Assembly (NCBI RefSeq): GCF_030068545.1
Contig: NZ_JASJOR010000022.1
Location: forward strand, 1 to 64,000
Origin: Xanthocytophaga flava
GTDB lineage: Bacteria; Bacteroidota; Bacteroidia; Cytophagales; 172606-1
DNA length: 64,000 nucleotides
Reading direction: 5' to 3'
In this document: one piece after another, positions 17,491 to 26,400 of the stretch
How the letters are laid out: every line of letters starts with the position of its first letter
Numbering within the stretch: position 1 is the first letter of the stretch
Translations under genes and position numbers: made by a program
The notes under the pieces: generated by a model
What the model was told of the DNA's origin: nothing
Databases searched by the model: none
Seen by the model: the letters and a program-made list of their open reading frames with translations, nothing else

Positions 17491-17995
17491 ATAAAAATTA
17501 TTTTGACAGAAACATATTATCCTCTATTTACGTACCAGTCTCTACCCACACTTCTGTAAAAAACATCCAGCAACTAACGAATCGAAATTCCGGTAAACAA
17601 ACCATCAATATACTGATAATGCTCAGATATGACCGCTATTCCGATACTTCCAGAAACTGATCATAGTTTGAATATTTCTTTAGTCTGACCAGAATTCCGG
17701 TCAGACGGAAAGATGAACAGAATTTGAATAATTCAAAGAAACAACTGGAGCTCCAGTTAAATACCAAAGTAACTTAAACTCTGTTTGTTTTTTATGTCGA
17801 TCAGCAAACGAATGATCCCGGTTTGTTGTCCATGTATTTGAATAGCATTCGAATAGTTGAAACTGACCCGATGACTTGTCTCTTCAACAAGAAGTTTTCA
17901 GAAATTTCCTTGGGTATTCACTTCTCGTTTAGTTAATAAAATATTTTTCATAAAGCTGACAATCAATATATTTATATATTCAAATCCCATACAGC
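17491..17995. other. Intergenic stretch before the prolyl oligopeptidase gene
   Basis: About 500 bases without a gene. It holds the palindrome at 17683-17706 and the promoter of the peptidase gene, which I could not place. The base composition near 17570-17720 resembles the repeat-bearing spacers near 23.6 and 60.6 kb. Confidence 0.5.
17683..17706. repeat. Palindrome GTCTGACC-N8-GGTCAGAC
   Basis: A perfect 8-bp inverted repeat around AGAATTCC. It is symmetrical enough to be an operator for a dimeric regulator. Its core GACCAGAATTCCGGTCA (17687-17703) matches 16 of 17 bases at 60596-60612, inside the repeat cluster near 60.6 kb, so it may instead be a stray member of that repeat family. Confidence 0.6.
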
Positions 17996-20170
17996 ATGAG
18001 AAAATGTTTAATAGTTATTCTACTTCTAGGGCTGCAGCTACCCCTGTTTGGACAAACGGCGCCCCCCGTCATTGCCCCCAAACCCGTTACAGAAGAATAC
18101 TTTGGGGTGAAAATTACAGACCCCTACCGTAATGTAGAGAACCTAGAAGATCCGGAAGTAAAAGCCTGGATGAAAGCACAGGCAGAGCAAGCCCGCAATA
18201 CATTGGATGCTATACCTGGCCGACAAGGTCTGATTGATAAAATGAATGAATTTGATCAGCGACGTGCTGCACGTATTACCAGTCTCAAGATCCTGGAAAC
18301 AGATCGATATTTCTATCTGAAAACACGTCCACAGGATCAGCAGCCTAAGTTATACTATCGTGATGGGTATAAAGGGCAGGAAACGCTGTTATTTGATCCG
18401 GAAAAATACAATAGAGAGAAGGCTTATTCACTGAACAATTTTTCACCTTCTCCTGATGGCTCCAAAGTAGCTGTTTGTGTTTCTGAGAAAGGAGCTGAAT
18501 TAGGACAGATCATCTTCATCAATACCCAAACCCAGACCCTCTATCCTGAACGATTAGACAGAGCATGGTTTAATGGTAGTTGGCTTCCTGACAACAAAAC
18601 CTTTTCCTACACGCCTGCTAATAGCCACAATGTACAAGACCCCAATGCACGGCTCAATACCAAAGCCATGCTACATACCCTGGGTACCTTTCAGAATAAA
18701 GATAAAGATGCGCTCTCCTCTACCAGCTATCCTTCAATGGGCATCCATCCGGAAGAATACCCTAAAGTAAATTATGACAGGAATACAAAGTTAGTGTATG
18801 GTAGGTTAAATACGGTGAGCCGATACCTTAAAATATACTATGCTCCGGCAAGTCAGCTAACCCTTCCTCCTGTTATGTGGCAACCCCTGTTTTCACCCGA
18901 ACAAGAGATTACCAGCTTTGTTTCCGATAGTACACATATTTACTTCATCACCTCCAAAGATGCGCCTCACCAGAAGGTTATGCGCATGCCATTGTCGGCT
19001 ATTGATGTAAATAAAGCAGAGGTAGTAGTAGCAGAGAACCCTGAAGAAGCTATTGATGATCAAAAGCTTACGATCACCAAAGATGGTATCTACTTTGTAC
19101 GAACCAAAAACGGAGTAGAGGCTATGTTATACTTTGTACCCAGAACTGGAGGTGAACCACAAAAAATCGAACTTCCTCAGGCTGCTGGAAGTATAAATCT
19201 ACTGGCAAAATCTCCAAAGTCTTCAGAGCTATGGGTCACTATTTCAGGATGGACCACAGATGCCAAACGCTATTATTTTGATCTGGCGAGCCATAAGTTT
19301 ACGTCTCAGCCTCTGTCTACAGAAGCCGAATATCCGGAATATGCGGATATGGTAGTTGAAGAAGTGATGATTCCCTCTCATGATGGTGTAAAAGTTCCGG
19401 TATCGTTAATCTATAAGAAGGGGACACCTAAGAATGGAACAGCCCCTGTACTTATTTACGGATATGGTGCGTATTCTACCTCTGTAAATCCCGCATTCTC
19501 ACCGAGCTTTCTATTATGGGCACAATATGGGGTATTGGCAATAGCCCACGTAAGAGGGGGTGGCGAACTGGGAGAAGCCTGGCATAAGGCTGGTCAAAAA
19601 GCGACTAAGCCTAATACATGGAAAGATCTGATTGCCAGTGCGGAATACTTGATAAAAAATAACTACACAGGCCCTCAGAAGATAGCTATCTATGGAGCCA
19701 GCGCAGGTGGTATCCTGATAGGACGTGCTATGACAGAACGCCCGGACCTGTTTGCTGTAGCCATTCCGAAAGTAGGTTGTCTGAATGCAGTCCGCATGGA
19801 AGAATCACCTAACGGTCCGGTGAATGTACCAGAGTTTGGTACTGTAAAGAAAGAAGATGAATGCAAAGCCCTGATTGAAATGGATGCCTATCTTCATATC
19901 AAAGAAGGTATAAAATATCCGGCAACACTAATCACAGCTGGCTTCAATGATCCGCGTGTCATTGCGTGGCAACCTGCCAAGTTTGCCGCCCGTCTGATGG
20001 CCAGTAACAAGTCAGACAAACCCATCCTTTTCCTTACAGATTATGAAGCGGGTCATGGCATTGGAGACGCCAAACAAAAACAGTTTGAGAACCTGGCAGA
20101 TGTCTATTCCTTTGGATTATGGCAAACAGGAGTTCCTAATTTTCAGACAGTAACCTTAGGCAATAAATAA
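17996..20170 (+). CDS. Prolyl oligopeptidase family serine peptidase (S9A)
   Basis: A 724-residue exported peptidase with signal peptide ending LPLFGQ (residue 20). Residues 25-440 form the seven-bladed propeller domain that gates the active site, opening with the usual VTEEYFGVKITDPYRNVENL (DPYRWLE-like) motif. Residues 450-720 are the alpha/beta hydrolase domain: PVLIYGYGAYSTS, HVRGGGELGEAWHKAG, then the nucleophile Ser569 in YGASAGG, Asp652 in NDPRV and His687 in AGHGIG. The family cuts after proline in short peptides. The usual nucleophile context is GGSNGG; GASAGG here is a mild deviation seen in a side branch. A terminator follows directly. Periplasmic location is inferred. Confidence 0.9.
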   Translation: MRKCLIVILLLGLQLPLFGQTAPPVIAPKPVTEEYFGVKITDPYRNVENLEDPEVKAWMKAQAEQARNTLDAIPGRQGLIDKMNEFDQRRAARITSLKILETDRYFYLKTRPQDQQPKLYYRDGYKGQETLLFDPEKYNREKAYSLNNFSPSPDGSKVAVCVSEKGAELGQIIFINTQTQTLYPERLDRAWFNGSWLPDNKTFSYTPANSHNVQDPNARLNTKAMLHTLGTFQNKDKDALSSTSYPSMGIHPEEYPKVNYDRNTKLVYGRLNTVSRYLKIYYAPASQLTLPPVMWQPLFSPEQEITSFVSDSTHIYFITSKDAPHQKVMRMPLSAIDVNKAEVVVAENPEEAIDDQKLTITKDGIYFVRTKNGVEAMLYFVPRTGGEPQKIELPQAAGSINLLAKSPKSSELWVTISGWTTDAKRYYFDLASHKFTSQPLSTEAEYPEYADMVVEEVMIPSHDGVKVPVSLIYKKGTPKNGTAPVLIYGYGAYSTSVNPAFSPSFLLWAQYGVLAIAHVRGGGELGEAWHKAGQKATKPNTWKDLIASAEYLIKNNYTGPQKIAIYGASAGGILIGRAMTERPDLFAVAIPKVGCLNAVRMEESPNGPVNVPEFGTVKKEDECKALIEMDAYLHIKEGIKYPATLITAGFNDPRVIAWQPAKFAARLMASNKSDKPILFLTDYEAGHGIGDAKQKQFENLADVYSFGLWQTGVPNFQTVTLGNK

Positions 20171-20186
20171 TTGCAATTTCCTCTTA

Positions 20187-20218
20187 AAATCCTCAGATTC
20201 ACATTTGAGGATTTTTTT
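20187..20218 (+). terminator. Terminator of the prolyl oligopeptidase gene
   Basis: A perfect 9-bp stem AAATCCTCA/TGAGGATTT followed by a run of T (20211-20218), 17 bases after the stop codon. A classic intrinsic terminator. Confidence 0.85.
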
Positions 20219-20237
20219 ATTACTGAATCTTGCTGTT

Positions 20238-21386
20238 ATGCCAGTCTCTACCCTTACTCATACTACATCCTTCTTTTTCAAATTTAGGACCTGTCTGCTA
20301 GCCGTTACAGGTATAGTCAATGTGGTACTTATGATTCTGATAACGTATCTAAGTAGTTGGCTTCAAACTATACCAGGATTCACGAACTGGATACTAGTAG
20401 GCATACCTTTGATAATACTGATTACATCTGGTAGTTATAGCGTCTGGTGGCACCGACAGGAAATGCATCAACAGAAAGACCTGGGTTTACATAGGGCTTG
20501 GTTACAGGGTATAATACGTTATTGGCTAGCATTTTGCATTTCAACCTATGGCTTTGCTAAAATTCTCAAGACTCAGTTCACGACACCTGAATACCAACTG
20601 GATACTCCTTTAGGTGAAATATCAGGATTTGGACTTACCTGGTATTACTTCGGTTATTCGTATACATTAGCGGTAATCATAGCTCTCTTTCAGATTGGAG
20701 GCAGTATACTTCTACTCTATCGCAGAACTACCTTGCTGGGAACATTTCTTTTATTACCAGTAATGGTTAATATTGTCTTAATCGATATGTTCTTTGGTAT
20801 TGATATAGGAGCTTTTATCAATGCGGTTCTTTTCACAATAGGACTTCTTTACTTGCTCCTTAATGACTTTCAAAAGCTCAAAGCAGTATTCTGGGATCTG
20901 ACAGAAAAAGTTCCGGCTATATCACTAGGGTATACCAAACATGTCCTCCGAATTATTCCTATTGCAGCCGCATTTGCAATGATCTATTATTTTATTTCTA
21001 CTGACCAGACTGACCATGAACTAACAGGGACCTGGCAAGTCAGAAAGTTTGTACGAAATGGGCAAGTTGCCTCTGCCAATGCCTGGCAGCAGGACTCTAC
21101 GATTGTTTCCCGGATATATTTTTTTATGGAAACCTGTGACTTTAGCCCTAGTCCGGAGGTATATAATCCTGTGCACGGTTTACATGGACTCTATACATTT
21201 GATCCCAAAACCAATCATCTGCTAATCAGATATCCAAACATATTTACTGGTCAAGATTCTATTGCAGCTACTCTTTCACAACGAACATCTCAATCTATGG
21301 TACTTGACTACACGTTTAACAATGATACCCTCCATCTGGAGTTATCCCGTCTGGAGCGAAAGAAAAAGAAGGGATTGTTTTTCTAG
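20238..21386 (+). CDS. DoxX-like membrane protein with soluble C-terminal domain
   Basis: About 382 residues from the ATG at 20238, preferred because the longer frame runs into the preceding terminator. Roughly seven membrane segments are visible between residues 15 and 255: ACLLAVTG-type first helix, WILVGIPLIILITSGSY, YWLAFCISTYGFAKIL, TLAVIIALFQIGGSILLLY, LLLPVMVNIVLIDMFFGI, FINAVLFTIGLLYLLL, and IIPIAAAFAMIYYFIS. The GFAKI helix and following loops resemble DoxX-type proteins. The last 120 residues, beginning ELTGTWQVRKFVRNGQ, are soluble and look like a small lipocalin-like beta domain. Activity is unknown. Confidence 0.6.
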   Translation: MPVSTLTHTTSFFFKFRTCLLAVTGIVNVVLMILITYLSSWLQTIPGFTNWILVGIPLIILITSGSYSVWWHRQEMHQQKDLGLHRAWLQGIIRYWLAFCISTYGFAKILKTQFTTPEYQLDTPLGEISGFGLTWYYFGYSYTLAVIIALFQIGGSILLLYRRTTLLGTFLLLPVMVNIVLIDMFFGIDIGAFINAVLFTIGLLYLLLNDFQKLKAVFWDLTEKVPAISLGYTKHVLRIIPIAAAFAMIYYFISTDQTDHELTGTWQVRKFVRNGQVASANAWQQDSTIVSRIYFFMETCDFSPSPEVYNPVHGLHGLYTFDPKTNHLLIRYPNIFTGQDSIAATLSQRTSQSMVLDYTFNNDTLHLELSRLERKKKKGLFF

Positions 21387-21462
21387 AAATCGTTTACCTG
21401 TTAGGTAAAAAGAATGCTATCTTACCATACAATCTAACACAATAACGACCCAGATACAGTCT

Positions 21463-22983
21463 ATGGAAATTACCTCGTCTTCCGATGCTCAGGCAAAACT
21501 TCAGCAAAGCATTGCTGCTCTGCAAAAAACGGGCAAATTAGACAAGCCACTTATTAGTTGGTGGGATGATGCGATGCTACCACCTTTATACACCTTGGCA
21601 GGGAATACAGTAGATCCCCTATCTATGAAATTCTTGTTTTATCACCTTAGCAAGATGAAAAGGGAAATTCCGGATGAGGCCAATCTGGTACTGGATCAGA
21701 TTGACAAGAGTAGAAGTGTAGAATTTGCCCTGAAAGTACTGGAACTGTTTGTACAAAACAGATCTGACAACAAAGAAAAATATTGCCTGATACTTGTATC
21801 TCAGTTGGGTAATGAATCCATGCTCCCCATTGTAAAAAAACAAATTACGGACTGGGTAGAACGCCAGATGCGGTTACAGCTAGCCATTACAGCACTGGAT
21901 ATCTTTACTACCTGGGGGACACCCAAATCTTATCGGACAATCTACGAATTTGCCAAGAAGTACAAAACCAAGAAACGAAATGTAGGCAAAGCTGCAACGG
22001 CTATTATATGTAGAGCAGCGGAGAAGCAAGGTCTTACAGAAGAACAATTCACAGATCGTCTGATGCCTGACTTTGGTTTTGAGGGGTCTTTCCGATATTT
22101 TGACGTAGAGGGTCAAACCTACAGGGCTTACATTGACATGAGCTTTAAACTAGCCTATCAGAATGAAGAAGGAAAGCCTCTAAAATCATTCCCTAAAAAC
22201 ACACCAAAAGAACTTCAGAGTGAGTTTAAAGAAATCAACAAAGAAATCAAGGGAATCACTCAAATGCAGAACGCCCGTCTGACCAATGAAATGATTCTGC
22301 AAACCAAACGTACCGCTACCACATGGAGTGATTTATTTCAGGGTAATCCCATTCTATTTGCCTATGCCATGCGTCTGGTCTGGGGTGAATACGATGCCAA
22401 TAAGCTCTTAAAACAGACGTTTGTCTGCCAGGAAGATGGTAGTTTACTCAATGTTCACGAAGAAGAAATAGTGCTGAATGAATCCAGCTTTGTGGGTCTG
22501 GTCCATCCTATTTTACTTGAAGAGACACTATTGCAACACTGGAAACAGAAGTTCTACGAGTCAGATCTCACTCAACCCTTTGCCCAGTTACATCGTCCAC
22601 TCATTACAGTGCCAGAGGAATTAAAGACTCAGCGCATGGACACATCATTCCAGGATAAAAAAGTAAATGGTTATCAGATTTTCGGCTTAGAAAAAACAGG
22701 TTGGGCGAGAGGGTCAGTAGTAGATAGTGGAGCAATAGCTTCTTATCAAAGATCTTTTTCTGAACTGGAAATAATAGCAATTATTGAGACAGAAGGCATT
22801 GGGATAGGTTATTACAATAATCCGGAAGCAACACTGGGAAAAGCCTATTTTGTTCGTACACGCTCTACTACTATCTGGGAAGTGCATGACGAAAAAGACA
22901 ATCGTCTGATTCCTTTTGGTATGGTTCCAACTACTGTATACTCAGAGGTAATGAGTGATTTACAGAGGCTGATCACTACATAA
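21463..22983 (+). CDS. DUF4132 (MolR-like) domain protein
   Basis: A 506-residue cytoplasmic protein. The N-terminal 180 residues are helical repeats (HEAT-like: LSMKFLFYHLSKMKRE, SVEFALKVLELFVQN, MRLQLAITALDIFTTW). From about residue 245 the DUF4132 domain is recognisable: KEINKEIKGITQMQNARLTN, TWSDLFQGNPILFAYAMRLV, a QPFAQLHRPLI segment, and a glycine-rich IIETEGIGIGYYNNPEATLG. DUF4132 includes the MolR protein of enterobacteria, whose biochemical role is unknown. Members often travel with WGR-domain proteins, but none is adjacent here. No membrane segment is visible. Confidence 0.65.
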   Translation: MEITSSSDAQAKLQQSIAALQKTGKLDKPLISWWDDAMLPPLYTLAGNTVDPLSMKFLFYHLSKMKREIPDEANLVLDQIDKSRSVEFALKVLELFVQNRSDNKEKYCLILVSQLGNESMLPIVKKQITDWVERQMRLQLAITALDIFTTWGTPKSYRTIYEFAKKYKTKKRNVGKAATAIICRAAEKQGLTEEQFTDRLMPDFGFEGSFRYFDVEGQTYRAYIDMSFKLAYQNEEGKPLKSFPKNTPKELQSEFKEINKEIKGITQMQNARLTNEMILQTKRTATTWSDLFQGNPILFAYAMRLVWGEYDANKLLKQTFVCQEDGSLLNVHEEEIVLNESSFVGLVHPILLEETLLQHWKQKFYESDLTQPFAQLHRPLITVPEELKTQRMDTSFQDKKVNGYQIFGLEKTGWARGSVVDSGAIASYQRSFSELEIIAIIETEGIGIGYYNNPEATLGKAYFVRTRSTTIWEVHDEKDNRLIPFGMVPTTVYSEVMSDLQRLITT

Positions 22984-23032
22984 CTCCATATAGTAAAAAA
23001 CTTTACTTCAGAATTCATACTAAACTATCCGA

Positions 23033-23515
23033 ATGGGAATAAAAAAGACAAGTCACATTGACATAGAGTTAGCTAAAAAAAACTATAATAATCTGATAGA
23101 TAAGCTATTTCCAGCGATAAAGCCTTGGTTCAATTTTAAAGGTAAGTTAGATCTATCTCATTATGACATTACTAATAAAACTTCATCGCTATTGGCAAGC
23201 TTGCTAGAGTATAAGATCACCATAGAAGACAATAAAAATGCAAACTCTTTCTGTGCAGATGATATACTAGCCAAACAAGTGATTGTAGAAGAAGATGGAT
23301 TACTAAAGTTCTGGGGAATCATCTACTGGCTTGACACACCTCCTGAATACGAAATCAACAAAACCGGGCAAGACCCATTTTATGCAGAAATGAGAATCGT
23401 CAATGACACGTTGAAAATAGAATGGATAAAATGTGGAGACTACAATCTCACAAATGTAGACAGATACTGGTGGTTTGATATGGAGATGGACTGGATCTAT
23501 GAGTTTGAAGGGTAG
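23033..23515 (+). CDS. Hypothetical protein, immunity-protein-like composition
   Basis: A 160-residue cytoplasmic protein, acidic and Trp-rich near its end (DRYWWFDMEMDWIYEFEG). I recognise no family. The composition, size, and a KFWGIIYWLDTPPEYEINKT region resemble small proteins such as antitoxin-like or SMI1-type immunity proteins, but no toxin gene is adjacent, so this stays a composition-based remark. It begins 49 bases after the DUF4132 stop on the same strand and may be its operon partner. Confidence 0.5.
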   Translation: MGIKKTSHIDIELAKKNYNNLIDKLFPAIKPWFNFKGKLDLSHYDITNKTSSLLASLLEYKITIEDNKNANSFCADDILAKQVIVEEDGLLKFWGIIYWLDTPPEYEINKTGQDPFYAEMRIVNDTLKIEWIKCGDYNLTNVDRYWWFDMEMDWIYEFEG

Positions 23516-23590
23516 TATTTTGTATCGTTAAAAATGAAATCCTGCTGTACCATTATCCTGTGCATAGTTCTATACAAAAACATTTGTTGA

Positions 23591-23785
23591 CCTGAATTAT
23601 GCATAGGATTTTTTTTGCGGTGAATTCCGATCAGATACTCATCTTGCGGTTTATTCTATGCAAAAACTTTTTTTGCGGTGAATTAAACGCATCAGCAAAT
23701 TTGCGGTAAACTCCGAGCAAAAATTGTTTTCTTCCAGATAAACTAAACCGCTTCTTTCTTTTGCCTTATGCATAGAATTATACGC
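23591..23785. repeat. Cluster A of a palindromic intergenic repeat family
   Basis: At least four copies of a degenerate, palindrome-like unit of the form TTTGCGGTGAATTnnnnGCAAA: 23614-23636, 23643-23665, 23672-23698 and 23700-23722. The cluster is flanked by two copies of TTATGCATAG (23597-23606 and 23766-23775). The first copy, 23 bases at 23614-23636, is identical to the reverse complement of 60649-60671 in a second cluster. The units lie in a non-coding gap. Nature unknown: candidate transcript-stabilising or protein-binding repeats. Confidence 0.8.
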
Positions 23786-23834
23786 ATGAGCCAATCATGA
23801 GACAAACTATGCTCAACTGGCAATCTCTAAAAGT

Positions 23835-23867
23835 AAAACATCCTGCCAGATTTGGACAGGATGTTTT
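23835..23867 (-). terminator. Terminator of the OmpA-like gene
   Basis: A perfect 11-bp stem (arms 23835-23845 and 23857-23867) ending in TTTT on the plus side and AAAA on the other, just downstream of the minus-strand OmpA-like gene. It may also stop transcription from the left. Confidence 0.8.
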
Positions 23868-23890
23868 AGTATGTTTACAAAACTGCTCTG

Positions 23891-26020
23891 TTATTTACTC
23901 AAAATCACAAATTCTACACGACGGTTTTTCTGACGGCCTTCTTCAGTAGTATTCACACCAACAGGCTTGCCTTTTCCATATCCCTGAGAAGTTAGTCGGC
24001 CAGCTTCTATTCCTTTACTTGTCAGGTAGGCAACAACCGCTTTAGCCCTGTTACCTGATAAAGTCATATTAGAAGTGGCATCTCCCACATTGTCAGTATG
24101 TCCTTCTATTTTGATCTTCATTTGTGCATTCTCTTTCAAAATAGCAATCAGACGATCCAGTTCTGCTTTGGATTCGTTTCGCAATTCAAATTTATTAGAG
24201 TCAAAGAAAAGATTATTCAGTCGTACTGTCTGGCCCACTTCGATTGGAGACAGATATAGGTCCCGTTTGATCTCCTGATACTTATTGAGCTTTTTCAGAT
24301 CAATATTTTCACTTACAGCATAGAAGTCAGCTTTTTGTGCCAGGAAACTATAAACAACTCCCGCTGGTAAGACAATTTTGTATGAACCATCTACAGGGTT
24401 AGAAGTAGCTGTACCCAACTCCTTATTGTTACTCAGATCCCGATAGGTAATGTCAGCCTGTACAGGTTGTTTTGTCTTGCTGTTTAACACAGTCCCATAG
24501 ACAAGCACTACAGGTTTAGGCTTTGCCACATCCGGAATACTTAGTTTAACAATATCCAGTTTGCCGATACTATTCTGGTCACTGGTCAGATATGCAAAGT
24601 CTCCGGAAGCTGGAATTGTATAATAACCATCCCAGCCAGGTGTGTTAATCGCCAGCCCCAGGTTCATTGGTGGAGACCAGTTTTTCCAGGTATCATCTAA
24701 CCGATGGGACACAAATATATCAGAAGCGCCATACCCCGCATGTCCATCTGATCCAAAGTATAGACTCACGCCATCAGCAGCCATAAAAGGAGAAGACTCA
24801 TCTCCTTTTGTATTAACTACATTCCCAATGTTAAAAGGAACACTCCATTTGCCATCTTCACCCTTTAAACTTACATAGATATCCCGTTCGCCATAACTAT
24901 CCTGTCTTTTTAAAGTCACCAGAATGGCTTTCTGGTCAGCAGATACGGCCAGCTCCAGAATATTGGCCTTGCTATAAAAATCAGGGATATCAATATTTTC
25001 ACGTAGCTTCCATCCGGTAGTTGTTTTCTGAACCACAGACAATCCCCATTCCGGAATAATATTCATATTTTCATCATACTTACAGTTCATTACCAGTGTG
25101 TTATTATCTGGCAATGGACTCACTACATAGGTAGATCCTGGACCATTGGGAGGTGCAGACAGTTTCTTACGAGGTCCCCATTTGCCATCTTTACCTAGCT
25201 CAGAGTACCAGGCATCATCCGAATCAGAAGTACCGCCTGTATTATCAGGATGTTGTTTTATACTGTAATAGATCGTTTTTCCATCCGGGGCAATGCGGGG
25301 AACTACCTCATCATAGGTAGTATTTACAGCAGGACCCAGATTCTCTTTCTTCAGGTAAGCAGGCATGTTCGGAAATGTATTCACTGCATTGTCCTGTTTC
25401 ACAGAAGCTTTCTCTACCTCCATTGTCATCTTACCTGCCACGATAAACCCAAAATTTCCATCAAATCGTTCGAATAGTTTAGAATACCCTCCTCTGAATA
25501 CTTCTACATCGTTCACAAGAAAGCTAATTTCATCACCCTTCCGTTGCAGTGTTAGCTTGTTTAATGCAGTATCTTTTTTGACACTGCTGCTGGCTTTGTA
25601 ATCTTCATTAGTAAAAGCCTTTGTTTCATTATTGACAATAGACTTCCACTCCTTTTTATAGGAACCAACCCAGCTTTTTTGTGTAGTTGGATTAATACGA
25701 AACTGATAAACTGTACTATTTTTTCCCAATGCAGTAATGCCAAAATCAGCACCTTCATCCCCTGTCTTTTTGCGTGCTATAACCTCATAGATAAAATCTT
25801 TGCCATCATTCACATGTACATACTTCCACATCCAGTATACATTCCCATTCTTAACCTCCATAGTATATACACCATTGCCTACAGCATACCGATTGTCTGC
25901 AGATTCACTGACAGGCCATCCATGATGATTGTCTACAAAGTCGTCATAAAACCAAAGTGAGCTTTGTCCCTTAGCCACAAACGAAAGCAGCAGAAGAAAA
26001 AAAAGTATATAGTGTCTCAT
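23891..26020 (-). CDS. OmpA family protein with WD40-like repeats
   Basis: About 709 residues from the ATG at 26020, which opens a clean signal peptide (MRHYILFFLLLLSFVAKGQ); a longer frame to 26122 is unlikely. Residues 20-220 look like a concanavalin-like glycan-binding fold (SLWFYDDFVDNHHGW, then FGFIVAGKMTMEVE). Residues 230-490 carry PD40/WD40-type propeller units, for example SSPFMAADGVSLYFGSDGHA. A carboxypeptidase-regulatory-like domain follows (VYGTVLNSKTKQPVQADITY). The last 115 residues are OmpA C-terminal: RLNNLFFDSNKFELRNESKA, IKIEGHTDNVGD, LSGNRAKAV, YGKGKPV and NRRVEFVI. It should be an outer-membrane protein anchored to peptidoglycan. Related proteins occur in gliding and T9SS-bearing Bacteroidota. 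Confidence 0.85.
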   Translation of the reverse strand: MRHYILFFLLLLSFVAKGQSSLWFYDDFVDNHHGWPVSESADNRYAVGNGVYTMEVKNGNVYWMWKYVHVNDGKDFIYEVIARKKTGDEGADFGITALGKNSTVYQFRINPTTQKSWVGSYKKEWKSIVNNETKAFTNEDYKASSSVKKDTALNKLTLQRKGDEISFLVNDVEVFRGGYSKLFERFDGNFGFIVAGKMTMEVEKASVKQDNAVNTFPNMPAYLKKENLGPAVNTTYDEVVPRIAPDGKTIYYSIKQHPDNTGGTSDSDDAWYSELGKDGKWGPRKKLSAPPNGPGSTYVVSPLPDNNTLVMNCKYDENMNIIPEWGLSVVQKTTTGWKLRENIDIPDFYSKANILELAVSADQKAILVTLKRQDSYGERDIYVSLKGEDGKWSVPFNIGNVVNTKGDESSPFMAADGVSLYFGSDGHAGYGASDIFVSHRLDDTWKNWSPPMNLGLAINTPGWDGYYTIPASGDFAYLTSDQNSIGKLDIVKLSIPDVAKPKPVVLVYGTVLNSKTKQPVQADITYRDLSNNKELGTATSNPVDGSYKIVLPAGVVYSFLAQKADFYAVSENIDLKKLNKYQEIKRDLYLSPIEVGQTVRLNNLFFDSNKFELRNESKAELDRLIAILKENAQMKIKIEGHTDNVGDATSNMTLSGNRAKAVVAYLTSKGIEAGRLTSQGYGKGKPVGVNTTEEGRQKNRRVEFVILSK

Positions 26021-26400
26021 AGCCAGCATAGTTAGTAAAAGTCGTTTTATACCTGTGAAAACATAAAGTAAAACATCAGGCAATCGCGAAGTAAAAGACC
26101 AGAAAATATGCCTGATAGCCAATGCATTCTATGTCTACTTCTTACAAATGAGGTAAAAGGGCAGATTTATGTTAAGAGGTATATATTTGCCTGTGGTTTA
26201 CCGTACGTTTGAGGAACAGAAACAGATTGGAAGGTGTTGGAACACAAAAGTTAAAAACCAGGATAGTTATTCTATCTGGGTATGTCGCTAGTTATAAAAA
26301 CACAAGAATATATCCTGGATTACAAGCACATGTGCATTCAAAAAATTCTATCATCCCATCTTTTAGCCACTGTAACAAAGTCTATAGCATCTATTCTTCT
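26021..26400. other. Divergent promoter region
   Basis: A gap between the OmpA-like gene and the zinc-ribbon gene. On the plus strand TATATTTG at 26182-26189 fits the Bacteroidota -7 consensus exactly; no convincing -33 TTTG is seen at the right distance. No other structure was found. Confidence 0.4.
26182..26189 (+). promoter_or_regulatory. Candidate -7 promoter element
   Basis: TATATTTG matches TAnnTTTG. It lies about 210 bases before the ATG at 26401, giving a long leader. The missing -33 element lowers confidence. Confidence 0.35.

Noticed and set aside
23033..23515. Immunity protein of a toxin system
   Set aside because: Size and composition fit, but no toxin gene lies nearby and no family signature was seen.
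23591..23785. CRISPR array
   Set aside because: Units are degenerate, palindromic and of unequal spacing, without constant-length spacers or cas genes.
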